The notes under the pieces: model-generated
Seen by the model: only the letters and a program-made list of their open reading frames with translations
Told to the model about the DNA's origin: nothing
Database searches by the model: none
Program-made: the position numbers and the translations under genes
Source of the DNA: Rodentibacter caecimuris
Lineage (GTDB): Bacteria > Pseudomonadota > Gammaproteobacteria > Enterobacterales > Pasteurellaceae
Length of the DNA stretch: 64,000 bases
Reading direction: 5' to 3'
Assembly (NCBI RefSeq): GCF_001019715.1
Contig: NZ_BBXJ01000001.1
Span: 1,364,001-1,428,000, forward strand
Shown here: one piece after another, positions 1-9,583 of the stretch
Position numbering within the stretch: the first letter of the stretch is position 1
Layout: each line of letters opens with the position of its first letter

Positions 1-458
1 ACCAAGGAATAGCGTGAAGTCTTATAACGCCCTGCCGGATAAGGCATTTCTATAGTTTTTAGGCATTCATAATCCGTTACCGCCTCTTGTGCAACTTTGT
101 CTTCTTTTGCAAACTTATCGGCGATTTTATCAAGTTGAATTTTCAACGGATAATCAATTCTATTCGCCCCCTCTAAATAACCACGCAACACCGCTAAATA
201 GGATTTTTTCACCTTTTTTTGCTCAAATTGCTGACACATCAAATTTGCAATTTCACTATTTAAGGCAAACAGCAACACACCGGATGTCGGACGATCCAAA
301 CGATGAATAGGAAATACGTGACGTCCGATTTGATCGCGTAATGTTTGCATAACAAATTGCGTTTCATGGGGATCTAACCAGCTACGGTGTACCAACATCC
401 CGGCCGGTTTATTTACCGCAACCAGCCATTCATCTTGATATAAAATCTCTAGGATCAT
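1..458 (-). CDS. truC: tRNA pseudouridine(65) synthase TruC, N-terminal part
   Basis: RluA-family pseudouridine synthase that modifies U65 of tRNA. Only about the first 152 codons are present; the gene runs off the left edge. The reverse-strand translation begins MILEILYQDEWLVAVNKPAG and carries the family catalytic motif HRLDRPTSGV with the active-site Asp. The ATG overlaps the stop of the upstream yqcC by four bases (ATGA), so the pair is probably translationally coupled. The yqcC-truC pairing is the same as in E. coli and separates it from the RluA, RluC and RluD paralogues. Confidence 0.9.
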   Translation of the reverse strand, partial: MILEILYQDEWLVAVNKPAGMLVHRSWLDPHETQFVMQTLRDQIGRHVFPIHRLDRPTSGVLLFALNSEIANLMCQQFEQKKVKKSYLAVLRGYLEGANRIDYPLKIQLDKIADKFAKEDKVAQEAVTDYECLKTIEMPYPAGRYKTSRYSL

Positions 459-769
459 TGATTCTGCAATAATTTTTCCAATTCCAATAAAGGGGCAAGT
501 AATAACGCAAGCCCATCGAATTCTTTTAATGCTTCCTCAATGTAAGGTGAAATAGCAATTTGACTCGGTAGTGGTGCTACACTTTCCAACAACGCATACA
601 TACGTGGAATAAACACCCATTGTAGCCATTCTTCGGGCGCCATCGTATCAAGTGAAAAAGGCTCTTCGCTCAAAAAAGCTTCCTGTGCCGGTGGCACGGA
701 TTGCCACAAATTCAAGCTTTGCATGATTTGTTGTAGCTGTTCAAGATGAAGTTTGGTTTGATTACGCAT
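455..769 (-). CDS. yqcC: YqcC family (DUF446) protein
   Basis: A 104-residue soluble protein, acidic and leucine-rich, with the conserved EEWLQWVFIPRM core of the YqcC/DUF446 family. No catalytic motif, signal peptide or membrane segment is visible. Its stop overlaps the truC start, as in enterobacteria, which suggests a role linked to tRNA modification, but no function is established that I know of. Family assignment rests on the sequence pattern and the conserved neighbour. Confidence 0.85.
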   Translation of the reverse strand: MRNQTKLHLEQLQQIMQSLNLWQSVPPAQEAFLSEEPFSLDTMAPEEWLQWVFIPRMYALLESVAPLPSQIAISPYIEEALKEFDGLALLLAPLLELEKLLQNQ

Positions 770-861
770 ATCGTCCTTATAATGAATAATGGAATCTGTC
801 GCTTAAAAAGTGGTGTATTCTACGTAAAATCACGTTGTTAGGCAAAAAAGTGCGGTCATTT

Positions 862-1131
862 TTAATCGCGAATCACTGAAAAATCTTCATCTGAGATTTC
901 TTTATGTGCATTCACTATCACTCGCTCAACGTTTGCCGTCACAGGCCCTAACCTTAACCATTGTTCGAAACTTTCCAACTGTTCTTCACTCCCCTGTGCA
1001 ATGGCTTCCACCGAACCATCATCACGATTTCGTACAAAACCTTTAATTCCTAATTTTTTTGCTTCTTTCCAAGTAAAATAACGAAATCCGACACCTTGTA
1101 CACGTCCATAAATAAAAAATTGTTTTGTCAT
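862..1131 (-). CDS. acyP: Acylphosphatase
   Basis: An 89-residue acylphosphatase, the usual length for this family, hydrolysing acyl phosphates such as acetyl or carbamoyl phosphate in the cytoplasm. The N-terminal phosphate-binding loop GRVQGVGFRYF carries the catalytic Arg, and the catalytic Asn lies in GFVRNRDDGSVEA. It is a single gene flanked by non-coding DNA; a USS lies just after its stop, near 845-855. The assignment is close to certain from motifs and length. Confidence 0.94.
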   Translation of the reverse strand: MTKQFFIYGRVQGVGFRYFTWKEAKKLGIKGFVRNRDDGSVEAIAQGSEEQLESFEQWLRLGPVTANVERVIVNAHKEISDEDFSVIRD

Positions 1132-1169
1132 ATTATCACTTCTCCCAATCTAACTCTTATTAAGTATCT

Positions 1170-1243
1170 TTCTTGATTTTGGTCATCATTTTATCAAGAA
1201 ATGAAATTCTAAGCTTTCCAATTCTTTAAAAATACCATACTAT
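1170..1243 (+). promoter_or_regulatory. Candidate operator and promoter of ytfE
   Basis: An 8-bp dyad TTCTTGAT (1170-1177) / ATCAAGAA (1193-1200) lies upstream of a possible promoter with -35 TTTCCA (1215-1220), a 17-bp spacer and -10 TACTAT (1238-1243). ytfE genes are usually under NsrR or FNR control. The dyad spacing does not fit a normal FNR box and I cannot match it to a known NsrR site, so the regulator is unassigned. Confidence 0.3.
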
Positions 1244-1281
1244 TTTTATCGGATTTATTTAGCTTAAATGGAGTGCTTATT

Positions 1282-1947
1282 ATGTCTTTTGCTCAACAAA
1301 CCCTTAGTGAATTAGCCGTTTCAATTCCGGGTGCAACAAAAATTTTCCGTGAATATGATCTTGATTTCTGTTGTGGCGGTTCTGCCCTTTTAGACGTTGC
1401 CGTACAACAAAAAAATCTTAATCTCGCTGAGATAGAAATGCGTTTAGCAAAGTTACAACAGCAAGAAAATACGGAAAAAGATTGGTCAAATACCTCTTAC
1501 AATGAATTAATCGAACATATTATTGAACGCTTTCATAATCACCATCGCGAACAACTGCCCGAGTTAATTACATTGGCGAAAAAAGTAGAAAGTGTACATA
1601 GTGATCGCGAAGATTGCCCGCTTGGTACGGCTGCACAATTAGAAAAAATCCATGCAGAATTAAGCCAGCATATTATGAAAGAAGAAAACATTCTTTTCCC
1701 AATGATTAAACTTGGCAACTACGCCATGGCTGCCATGCCAATTCCTGTAATGGAAATGGAACATGACGAAGCCGGGCAGGACCTAGAGATTTTGAAACTG
1801 CTCACAAATCACCTTACAGCACCGGAAGACGCCTGCTTTAGTTGGCATGCGCTTTATAACGGCATTAATGCCTTTATTGACGATTTAATGCACCACATTC
1901 ATTTAGAGAATAATATTTTGTTCCCGCGAGTACTAAATGAAAAATAA
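1282..1947 (+). CDS. ytfE: Iron-sulfur cluster repair di-iron protein YtfE
   Basis: A 221-residue YtfE/ScdA (RIC) protein that helps restore iron-sulfur clusters damaged by nitric oxide or oxidants. The N-terminal ScdA domain has the adjacent Cys30-Cys31 pair (FCCGG). The hemerythrin-like domain supplies His85, His130, Glu134, His161, His205 and Glu209, which match the di-iron ligands of E. coli YtfE with a shift of one. I prefer the ATG at 1282, eight bases after GGAG (1270-1273), over an in-frame GTG at 1273 that overlaps that ribosome binding site. It is monocistronic, with a terminator-like hairpin downstream. Confidence 0.93.
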   Translation: MSFAQQTLSELAVSIPGATKIFREYDLDFCCGGSALLDVAVQQKNLNLAEIEMRLAKLQQQENTEKDWSNTSYNELIEHIIERFHNHHREQLPELITLAKKVESVHSDREDCPLGTAAQLEKIHAELSQHIMKEENILFPMIKLGNYAMAAMPIPVMEMEHDEAGQDLEILKLLTNHLTAPEDACFSWHALYNGINAFIDDLMHHIHLENNILFPRVLNEK

Positions 1948-2011
1948 AATACGATCAAAACTATCGGTATTATGTGGCTGTTGTACAAAGATTTAGCCGA
2001 TTAAAAACGAT

Positions 2012-2050
2012 AAAATTCCTATTGAAATTTTAATTTAATAGGAATTTTCT
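2012..2050. terminator. Bidirectional hairpin between ytfE and the GntR gene
   Basis: Arms AAAATTCCTATT (2012-2023) and AATAGGAATTTT (2037-2048) are perfectly complementary around a 13-base AT-rich loop. The convergent genes on both sides fit a terminator, although the stem is low in GC. Confidence 0.45.
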
Positions 2051-2142
2051 TATGGCAAAAAGTCATTTGATTCCATAACCGGCTAAATGTATCGTTTCCC
2101 CAAAATCGGTAAGATACAAATAAAACGATTTGCTCAATCATA

Positions 2143-2874
2143 TTATTCTGATGATGAATGTTTTGTATTCCGTTTCGCTGTGCTGGCAAAAATAATTTTA
2201 TCAGGACGATAGCTAATACTCCCATATTGAAACGGGCGACCATCCGCCAAATAAGTCGTACTGGTGACATTAACAACCATCTCATATTCACCAAGATCCA
2301 AGGTCGTTTTTTCTTCTTCATTAGCATAACGAAAAGCAATTTTCCGTTGCGAGTGGCTAATTTTCAAACCTAATTCGCTTTCTAAATAGTGATAGATAGA
2401 TTGTTCCACAATGTCACGGTTAATAAAAGGCACGATACGGCGATCAAAATAAGAAAGTTCATATTCCACATTTTCCCCATCAATTTCACGTATGCGACCT
2501 ATACGGTAAAAATCAATTTGATCATTTACGTTAAAGATACGCATTAGTTTCTCTTCTCCTTGCACAATATACAAGCTCGTTAACGTTGTTTTCACTTGAT
2601 GGGTTGAAGAGTAATTCAATTCTCTCAGCGTTTTAATTTCAGAAAGCATCTGAGGTTTTAATGGATCCTGTTCCAAAACGATAGAATTCCTTCCCTGTTG
2701 CTTTTGAATATAGCCGTCAATTTCCAGTAATGAAAGGGCTTTGCGAATAGTATCTTTAGAAAAACCATAGCTTTGCATTAACTCATTTTCACTGGGTAGT
2801 TCTTGGTTTTTCGTTAAATCCCCTTTGTTAATTTTACTTTTTATATCATCATAGACTTTTTTATATTTGCTCAT
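2143..2874 (-). CDS. GntR-family (TreR-like, UTRA domain) transcriptional regulator
   Basis: A 243-residue repressor of the HutC/TreR branch of the GntR family. Residues about 1-65 form the winged helix (LPSENELMQSYGFSKDTIRK is the recognition part) and about 85-230 form a UTRA ligand-binding domain. It resembles the TreR repressors of Firmicutes rather than the LacI-type TreR of enterobacteria. It is divergent from malQ-glgP-PTS across 180 bp that hold a direct repeat and a palindrome, so it probably represses that operon and senses a phosphorylated sugar from the PTS. The effector, perhaps maltose or trehalose 6-phosphate, is a guess. Confidence 0.85.
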   Translation of the reverse strand: MSKYKKVYDDIKSKINKGDLTKNQELPSENELMQSYGFSKDTIRKALSLLEIDGYIQKQQGRNSIVLEQDPLKPQMLSEIKTLRELNYSSTHQVKTTLTSLYIVQGEEKLMRIFNVNDQIDFYRIGRIREIDGENVEYELSYFDRRIVPFINRDIVEQSIYHYLESELGLKISHSQRKIAFRYANEEEKTTLDLGEYEMVVNVTSTTYLADGRPFQYGSISYRPDKIIFASTAKRNTKHSSSE

Positions 2875-2941
2875 TCTTTATTCCACGTTTCCTGTTTAGC
2901 GGATAGGATAGCATAAATCACTTAAATTTATGCGTATAAAT

Positions 2942-3022
2942 CATGATCCATGTCACACTTTTACGTTAATGATTTTACTTTTACGTAAAAGATGTTGCGT
3001 AACACAAAATTTTAGCTAAAAT
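2942..3022 (+). promoter_or_regulatory. Promoter and candidate operators of the malQ operon
   Basis: A CRP-like site CATGA-N6-TCACA lies at 2942-2957 (8 of 10 consensus half-site bases). The 10-mer ACTTTTACGT is repeated in direct orientation at 2957-2966 and 2977-2986, exactly 20 bp apart; the second copy extends into the palindrome TTTTACGTAAAA (2979-2990). A possible promoter follows: -35 TTGCGT (2995-3000), 16-bp spacer, -10 TAAAAT (3017-3022). The repeat spaced two helical turns apart is the best candidate operator for the divergent GntR repressor. Confidence 0.5.
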
Positions 3023-3054
3023 TGGCAGCACTCTAGCTTCCATAAGGAAAAACT

Positions 3055-4569
3055 ATGCTTACTCGTTCAAGTGGCATTTTAATGCACATCACCTCCTTAC
3101 CTAATTCATTTGGTATCGGCAGTTTCGGGCAATCCGCCTATGATTTTGTCGATTTTTTGCTTGAAACCAAACAGACTTACTGGCAAATCCTGCCATTAAC
3201 CACAACAAGTTACGGCGATTCCCCCTATCAATCTTTTTCCGCCATTGCCGGCAATCCTCATTTAATTGACCTTGATTTATTAACACAAATGGGGCTTTTA
3301 ACAGAAAAAGACTACCATTCCGTTAATTTTGGCGATGATCCGACGCAAATTGATTATGAGCGTATAGCTTGTGCAAGACGCCCTATTTTAGAAACTGCGG
3401 TAAAAAACTTCGTTGCAAATGATAAGTTACAGCCTGAATTTAAAAACTTTGAAAAAAACAACCGCACTTGGTTATCGGATTACGCGGAATTTATGGCAAT
3501 TAAAGAGTATTTTGGCAATCGTGCGTTGCAAGAATGGGATGACAAACAAGTTATTGCTCGAAAACCTGAGGCGTTAAAAAAATACCGCACAATGCTTGCT
3601 CCACAGATTCAATATTTTAAAGTGACACAATATTTTTTCTTCCAACAGTGGCAAGCATTGAAAGATTACGCCAACCAAAAAGGTATTAAAATTATCGGTG
3701 ATATGCCGATTTATGTCTCTGCCGATAGTGTGGAAGTATGGACAAAACCGGAACTTTTTCAATTAGATGCTGAACGTCATCCACTTTTTGTGGCGGGGGT
3801 TCCTGCAGATCAGTTCAGTGCAACAGGACAACTCTGGGGTAATCCGCTTTATGATTGGGACGAACATAAAAAACAAGGCTATGCTTGGTGGATTTATCGC
3901 ATTGAAGAAAGTTTTAAAATCTATGATGTGTTGCGTATCGACCATTTCAAAGGCTTTTCAGATTATTGGCAAGTTGACGGTAAGGCAGAAATTGCGAAGT
4001 ACGGTAGCTGGCAACCGGGGCCGGGTTATGAACTATTCGAAGCCGTAAAACAACAATTGGGCGACTTACCGATTATCGCTGAAGATCTTGGTAATATTGA
4101 TGATAAAGCGAAAAAATTATTAGCCGATTGCGGTTATCCCGGTATGAAAATTTTACAATTCGGTTTTGAAGATATTACGGGAGAAAGTTTTGACAGCCCG
4201 CATTACTGCATACCTCATTGTATTGCCTACACAGGTACGCACGATAACGACGTGCTAAACGGCTGGTATGACAGTTTAACCTCGGATCAACAACAATATG
4301 TGAATGATTATACTCATCGCAGTGCAGATGAATCTATTTGTCAGGCGGTTGTCCGTCAATTATTTGCAACAGTAAGTAATACGGCGATTGCCACTATGCA
4401 AGATATTTTAGATTTGCCAACCTGCTCAAGAATGAATATTCCCTCTACCATTGGCGGAAACTGGCAATGGCGGATGCAAAAAAGCGATTTAACTCAAGAT
4501 AAAAAAGATTTCTTAACGAAAATAACCACGTTATATCAAAGAGCGAATAAGGAAAAAAACAATGATTAA
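3055..4569 (+). CDS. malQ: 4-alpha-glucanotransferase (amylomaltase)
   Basis: A 504-residue GH77 amylomaltase that transfers maltosyl or longer units between alpha-1,4-glucans, producing glucose and longer dextrins for the phosphorylase. The nucleophile Asp lies in LRIDHFKGF (near residue 295), the acid Glu in IIAEDLG, and the third carboxylate in THDND. The length matches the short form of bacterial and plant enzymes rather than the roughly 690-residue E. coli MalQ. The ribosome binding site is AAGGAAA before the ATG. The 3' end overlaps glgP by eight bases, so the two are coupled. A USS at 3462-3470 shows the gene is not a very recent arrival. Confidence 0.94.
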   Translation: MLTRSSGILMHITSLPNSFGIGSFGQSAYDFVDFLLETKQTYWQILPLTTTSYGDSPYQSFSAIAGNPHLIDLDLLTQMGLLTEKDYHSVNFGDDPTQIDYERIACARRPILETAVKNFVANDKLQPEFKNFEKNNRTWLSDYAEFMAIKEYFGNRALQEWDDKQVIARKPEALKKYRTMLAPQIQYFKVTQYFFFQQWQALKDYANQKGIKIIGDMPIYVSADSVEVWTKPELFQLDAERHPLFVAGVPADQFSATGQLWGNPLYDWDEHKKQGYAWWIYRIEESFKIYDVLRIDHFKGFSDYWQVDGKAEIAKYGSWQPGPGYELFEAVKQQLGDLPIIAEDLGNIDDKAKKLLADCGYPGMKILQFGFEDITGESFDSPHYCIPHCIAYTGTHDNDVLNGWYDSLTSDQQQYVNDYTHRSADESICQAVVRQLFATVSNTAIATMQDILDLPTCSRMNIPSTIGGNWQWRMQKSDLTQDKKDFLTKITTLYQRANKEKNND

Positions 4570-6829
4570 ATTTAGTGATTTTGTGCAAGCCAATGAAAAG
4601 AAGCCTCTTGAAAAATTAAACGATCAGGCTATTTATGTACAATTATTAAACTATGTAAAAACGCTTTCGGCGGATAAACCAAAAAATGTAGGAAAGCGGA
4701 AAGTTTATTATATTTCTGCTGAATTTTTGATTGGCAAATTATTATCTAACAACCTCATCAACCTTGGGGTGTATCAAGACGTTAAAGATGAATTGGCTCG
4801 TGCCGGAAAATCATTAAGCCATATTGAAGATATTGAACCCGAACCCTCTTTAGGAAATGGCGGCTTAGGTCGTTTAGCCTCTTGTTTTATTGACTCCATG
4901 GCAACACTTGGTTTAAATGCAGAAGGTGTGGGGTTAAATTATCACTGCGGGTTATTTAAACAAGTTTTTAAACAAAATGAACAAAAAACCGAACCAAATT
5001 ATTGGATCGAAAAAAATTCTTGGTTGCGCCCAACCAACGTTAGCTATGAAGTGCCGTTTAAATCTTTTACGTTGACCTCAAAATTAGATCGTATTGATAT
5101 TCTGGGTTATAAAAAATCAACTAAAAATTATCTCAATTTATTTGATATAAAATCAGTGAATTATCACTTAATCAAAGATGGGATTGAGTTCGATAAAACG
5201 AACATTAAAGAAAATTTAACCTTATTTCTTTATCCGGATGATTCTGATAAAAATGGAGAATTGCTACGCATTTATCAACAATATTTTATGGTATCCAATG
5301 CGGCACAATTATTAATTGATGAAGCAATTGAGCGTGGAAGTAACATACGGGATCTTGCGAACTATGCTTATGTGCAAATTAATGATACCCACCCTTCAAT
5401 GGTGATTCCGGAGCTCATTCGCCTACTCACCGAAAAACATCGTCTTGAATTTTTAGACGCGGTAAAAATCGTCCGTAGTATGGTGGGTTATACCAACCAC
5501 ACGATCCTTGCTGAAGCCTTAGAAAAATGGCCTCTTGATTATTTAGAAGAAGTCGTTCCACATTTAGTCGTCATTATCAAAAAATTAGACAAATTGGTGC
5601 GTGCTGAACATAAGGATCCGGCGGTACAAATTATTGATAAACAGCATCGTGTACATATGGCTAATATGGATATCCATTTTTCAAACTCGGTCAATGGTGT
5701 TGCGGCATTACATACTGACATTTTGAAAAATGCGGAACTCAAAGCCTTTTATACGATCTATCCTGAAAAATTTAATAATAAAACAAACGGTATCACTTTC
5801 CGTCGTTGGTTAGAATTTTCCAACCAAGAGCTGGCAGCTTATCTAAAACAGCTTATTGGGGATAGCTATCTACAAGATGCAACACAGTTAGAAAAATTAC
5901 TTACTTTTACCGATGATAAGCAAGTTCATCAAAAACTCGCCGAAATTAAATTTAAAAATAAGTTAGCGTTAAAAACCTATCTTAAAGAAAATAAAAACAT
6001 TGAATTAGACGAAAATTCAATTATTGATACGCAAATTAAACGTTTCCATGAATACAAACGCCAACAGATGAATGCACTTTATGTGATTCATAAATATCTT
6101 GAGATCAAAGCAGGGAAATTACCCCAACGCAAAATTACCGTTATTTTTGGCGGTAAAGCAGCTCCTGCTTATATCATTGCACAAGATATTATTCACTTAA
6201 TTCTTTGTTTATCCGAACTCATCAATCATGATCCGGAAGTAAACAAATATTTAAATGTTTATTTAGTAGAAAACTATAATGTGAGTGTGGCTGAAAAATT
6301 AATTCCGGCGACGGATATTTCAGAGCAAATCTCCCTTGCCTCAAAAGAAGCCTCTGGCACCGGTAATATGAAATTTATGCTTAACGGCGCATTAACACTG
6401 GGTACTATGGACGGCGCGAATGTTGAGATCGCAGAACTTGCGGGAGCAGAAAACATTTATACCTTTGGTAAAGATTCACAAAGTATCATTAAACTTTATG
6501 AAACCGCAGGCTATGTTTCAAAAGATTACTATACCAATGATAAGTATATTAAACGCGCGGTAGATTTTATTATCAATCCGACCTTGGTGAAACTCGGTAA
6601 TCCGGTGCGTTTAAAACGCCTCTATAACGAATTATTGAATAAAGACTGGTTTATGACCTTAATTGACTTCAACGCTTACGTAAAAGCTAAAGAGCAAATT
6701 TTGGCGGATTATGAAGATCAAGATAGTTGGAATAAAAAAGTCGTTCAAAATATCGCAAAAGCGGGCTTCTTCTCGTCAGATCGAACTATTGCACAATACA
6801 ACGCCGATATCTGGCACTGTGAGGATTAA
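4562..6829 (+). CDS. glgP: Glycogen/maltodextrin phosphorylase
   Basis: A 755-residue GT35 alpha-glucan phosphorylase that releases glucose 1-phosphate from alpha-1,4-glucans. The pyridoxal-phosphate Lys is Lys604 in the family signature [20 protein letters not shown], and the N-terminal [16 protein letters not shown] and C-terminal [10 protein letters not shown] motifs are intact. It starts inside the end of malQ. No glycogen synthesis gene is nearby, so maltodextrin is the likely substrate and malP would be an equally fair name. Confidence 0.92.
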   Translation: MIKFSDFVQANEKKPLEKLNDQAIYVQLLNYVKTLSADKPKNVGKRKVYYISAEFLIGKLLSNNLINLGVYQDVKDELARAGKSLSHIEDIEPEPSLGNGGLGRLASCFIDSMATLGLNAEGVGLNYHCGLFKQVFKQNEQKTEPNYWIEKNSWLRPTNVSYEVPFKSFTLTSKLDRIDILGYKKSTKNYLNLFDIKSVNYHLIKDGIEFDKTNIKENLTLFLYPDDSDKNGELLRIYQQYFMVSNAAQLLIDEAIERGSNIRDLANYAYVQINDTHPSMVIPELIRLLTEKHRLEFLDAVKIVRSMVGYTNHTILAEALEKWPLDYLEEVVPHLVVIIKKLDKLVRAEHKDPAVQIIDKQHRVHMANMDIHFSNSVNGVAALHTDILKNAELKAFYTIYPEKFNNKTNGITFRRWLEFSNQELAAYLKQLIGDSYLQDATQLEKLLTFTDDKQVHQKLAEIKFKNKLALKTYLKENKNIELDENSIIDTQIKRFHEYKRQQMNALYVIHKYLEIKAGKLPQRKITVIFGGKAAPAYIIAQDIIHLILCLSELINHDPEVNKYLNVYLVENYNVSVAEKLIPATDISEQISLASKEASGTGNMKFMLNGALTLGTMDGANVEIAELAGAENIYTFGKDSQSIIKLYETAGYVSKDYYTNDKYIKRAVDFIINPTLVKLGNPVRLKRLYNELLNKDWFMTLIDFNAYVKAKEQILADYEDQDSWNKKVVQNIAKAGFFSSDRTIAQYNADIWHCED

Positions 6830-6830
6830 A

Positions 6831-6839
6831 GGGGGGGGG
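6831..6839 (+). repeat. Poly-G tract of nine G residues in the ribosome-binding position
   Basis: Nine consecutive G residues occupy the 12-bp gap between the glgP stop and the ATG at 6842. They are the only purine-rich stretch that could serve as Shine-Dalgarno sequence for the next gene. A change in tract length would alter spacing to the start codon. Confidence 0.9.
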
Positions 6840-6841
6840 CA

Positions 6842-7633
6842 ATGAAACTACTTACCCTAAATGTACACGCTTGGTTAGAAGATAACCAAGCGGAGAAAAT
6901 AGCCATTCTTGCTCAAACTATCGTAGAAAAAGGCTATGACATCATTGCGTTACAAGAAGTCAATCAACTGATGACAGCGCCACCGATTAGCCAAGCCTTA
7001 AAACGGGATAATTATGGCGTAATACTATTACGCCAAATTAACCAACAAGCCGAGCAAAAATATTCGCTGTTTTGGAGTAATTCACACATTGGCTATGATA
7101 AATATGATGAAGGTGTCGCATTCTTAACCCGACTACCCGTTTATGACGTTGATCCTTTTTATTGCAGCCGCCATCAACGCCTTGATTCCATTCTCTCACG
7201 CAAAATTCTGGGTTTAACCGTGGAGTATCAAGAGCAGCTCATAGACTGCTACTCCTGCCACATCAATTTGCCGGATTCAAAAGACGAAGATCAGCTCGAC
7301 AATATTCGCACCATCATGACGCGCAGTCAGAGTAATAATCTAAAAATCCTAATGGGTGACTTCAATACCGATGCCATCACCAACCCTCAAGCCTATCAAC
7401 AAATCAAAGCATTAGGTTTGCTTGATAGCTATGAAATAGCGGAACAAAAAGATTCGGGGATCACTGTGGCAAAAGCCATTGATGGTTGGCATAGCCATAG
7501 CGAAGAAAAACGTTTGGATTATATTTTTTTAAATCAAGCAAAAAGGGTTTTATCTAGTCAGGTTATTTTTAATGGTAAAAATAAACCTGTGATTTCCGAT
7601 CATTTTGGCTTGGAAGTGGATGTCATTCTTTAG
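6842..7633 (+). CDS. Endonuclease/exonuclease/phosphatase family protein
   Basis: A 263-residue member of the EEP superfamily. The metal and catalytic motifs are all visible: LTLNVHAW at the N-terminus, ALQEVNQ (catalytic Glu), GDFNTDA and the C-terminal SDHFGLEVDV. Substrates in this family range from DNA to phospholipids and sugar phosphates; the position between glgP and a sugar PTS favours a small phosphoester, but that is inference. No signal peptide is seen. Translation starts just after a nine-G tract and the gene ends ten bases before the PTS gene start. Confidence 0.82.
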   Translation: MKLLTLNVHAWLEDNQAEKIAILAQTIVEKGYDIIALQEVNQLMTAPPISQALKRDNYGVILLRQINQQAEQKYSLFWSNSHIGYDKYDEGVAFLTRLPVYDVDPFYCSRHQRLDSILSRKILGLTVEYQEQLIDCYSCHINLPDSKDEDQLDNIRTIMTRSQSNNLKILMGDFNTDAITNPQAYQQIKALGLLDSYEIAEQKDSGITVAKAIDGWHSHSEEKRLDYIFLNQAKRVLSSQVIFNGKNKPVISDHFGLEVDVIL

Positions 7634-7643
7634 GAGAAAACAA

Positions 7644-9308
7644 ATGAAAAAATTGCTAAGTTTTGAATTTTGGCAAAAATTCGGCAAATGCCTTATGGTG
7701 GTAATTGCCGTTATGCCGGCTGCCGGATTAATGGTGAGTATTGGTAACTCATTGCCTTTGTTGAGTGATGCCGAATGGGTCTCCCGCATTGGTAATATCA
7801 TTGCCCAAATTGGTTGGGGGATCATCGGTAATCTACATCTCTTATTTGCCCTAGCCATTGGCGGCAGTTGGGCAAATGAGCGTGCAGGCGGAGCGTTTGC
7901 AGCAGGATTAGCCTTTATCTTAATCAACCTTGTTACCGGACATATTTTCGGTGTAAAAATTGAAATGCTGACAGATCCCAACGCGCATGTCGGCACCCTA
8001 CTTGCCGGTGAAATTCCCGTCGCAAACTACTTCGTCAATATACTCGGACAACCGGCATTGAATATGGGAGTCTTTGTGGGTATCATCGCCGGCTTTGTAG
8101 GGGCAACAACATTCAATCGCTACTACAACTTCCGCAAACTACCTGAAGTGCTCACCTTCTTTAACGGCAAACGCTTCGTGCCTTTTGTTGTGATTTATCG
8201 TTCCGTATTAGTTGCATTACTCCTTGCTTTATTTTGGCCTTTAGTACAATCGGGAATCAATCATTTCGGTCAATGGATAGCCAGTTCACAAAATAGCGCC
8301 CCAATCCTTGCCCCCTTTATCTACGGTACATTAGAACGTCTTTTATTGCCTTTCGGTTTGCACCATATGCTCACTATCCCAATGAACTATACATCATTAG
8401 GCGGCACTTATGAGTTCTTAACAGGAGCGCAAAAAGGTGTGCAAGTCTTTGGACAAGATCCATTGTGGCTGGCGTGGATCTCCGACTTAATCAATTTAAA
8501 AGATACGGGTAATTTGGCTCAATATAACGAACTACTCTCAAGCGTCACACCGGCTCGTTTTAAAGTCGGGCAAATGATTGGTTCAAGCGGTATCTTGATG
8601 GGAATTACCCTAGCAATGTATGTCAATGTCGATGCAGATAAGAAAAAAATTTATAAAGGGATTTTCCTCTCTTCTGCCCTTGCCGTTTTCCTTACCGGTG
8701 TAACAGAACCGATTGAATATATGTTTATGTTCGCCGCTGTGCCGCTTTATATCGTGTATGCTTTGGTTCAAGGTGCGGCATTTGCCATGGCGGATATTGT
8801 GAATTTACGGATGCATTCATTCGGTAATATTGAGTTTTTAACCCGTACACCAATGGCAATTAAAGCCGGCATTGGCATGGATGTCATCAACTTTATTTGG
8901 GTTTCTATTCTCTTTGCATTAGCTATGTTCCTGATTGCGAATTTTATGATTAAAAAATTCAACCTAGCAACGGCGGGACGCAATGGTAACTATGATGCGA
9001 AAAATGCCGATGAAAATACGTCCAACGAACCCAAAGTCGCCAACGCAAGCGCACAAGTCGTGCAAATTGTGAACTTACTTGGCGGACGCAATAATATTGC
9101 CGATGTTGATGCCTGTATGACACGCTTACGTATTACCGTGCATAATGCCGATTTAGTTGGCAATGAGGCGGGTTGGAAACAAGCCGGCGCGATGGGGATT
9201 ATTATCAAAGGAACCGGTATTCAAGCCATCTACGGGCCAAAAGCCGATGTGCTGAAATCCGATATTCAAGATCTGCTTGCCTCCGGTGCTGAAATTCCGA
9301 AAGTTTAA
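7644..9308 (+). CDS. PTS EIICB component, glucose/maltose family
   Basis: A 554-residue PTS permease with an N-terminal EIIC membrane domain (about residues 1-430) and a C-terminal EIIB domain whose phosphorylated Cys491 lies in DVDACMTRLRITV. There is no EIIA domain, so it needs a separate EIIA, probably Crr. The start is the ATG at 7644 after AGGAGA; an upstream in-frame start would lie within the preceding gene. The MalX/GlvC/MalT-like sequence and the malQ-glgP neighbours suggest maltose or an isomer, but glucose itself or trehalose cannot be excluded. Confidence 0.85.
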   Translation: MKKLLSFEFWQKFGKCLMVVIAVMPAAGLMVSIGNSLPLLSDAEWVSRIGNIIAQIGWGIIGNLHLLFALAIGGSWANERAGGAFAAGLAFILINLVTGHIFGVKIEMLTDPNAHVGTLLAGEIPVANYFVNILGQPALNMGVFVGIIAGFVGATTFNRYYNFRKLPEVLTFFNGKRFVPFVVIYRSVLVALLLALFWPLVQSGINHFGQWIASSQNSAPILAPFIYGTLERLLLPFGLHHMLTIPMNYTSLGGTYEFLTGAQKGVQVFGQDPLWLAWISDLINLKDTGNLAQYNELLSSVTPARFKVGQMIGSSGILMGITLAMYVNVDADKKKIYKGIFLSSALAVFLTGVTEPIEYMFMFAAVPLYIVYALVQGAAFAMADIVNLRMHSFGNIEFLTRTPMAIKAGIGMDVINFIWVSILFALAMFLIANFMIKKFNLATAGRNGNYDAKNADENTSNEPKVANASAQVVQIVNLLGGRNNIADVDACMTRLRITVHNADLVGNEAGWKQAGAMGIIIKGTGIQAIYGPKADVLKSDIQDLLASGAEIPKV

Positions 9309-9325
9309 GCCATATTCAAGCGACC

Positions 9326-9358
9326 AAAAAGTGCGGTTAAAATTAACCGCACTTTTTT
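9326..9358 (+). terminator. Terminator formed by an inverted USS pair
   Basis: AAGTGCGGT and its complement ACCGCACTT form a 15-bp stem with a very short loop, followed by six T residues, directly after the EIICB gene. Inverted USS pairs acting as intrinsic terminators are well known in Pasteurellaceae. Confidence 0.85.
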
Positions 9359-9583
9359 ATCATTCCGATGTGATATAAGTTAGCTTTATACAAAATGTGA
9401 AGATGTACTTTATGCGCCTTGGAGCATTACCCTTATAATCCGCTAAAACGTCGGTTTTATGCAACTGCGACATAATACCGAAAAACTTTTTCATTTTTAA
9501 CCGCACTTTTTTATTTCCATTTCATAGAAATTAGCATAGCATAGGCGGCGAAACTTATTTTCACCATAATAAAAGGAGTAATC

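Noticed and set aside
2019-2339. A 106-codon reverse-strand frame overlapping the GntR gene
   Set aside because: It overlaps the end of a well-supported regulator in another frame and runs through the terminator hairpin.
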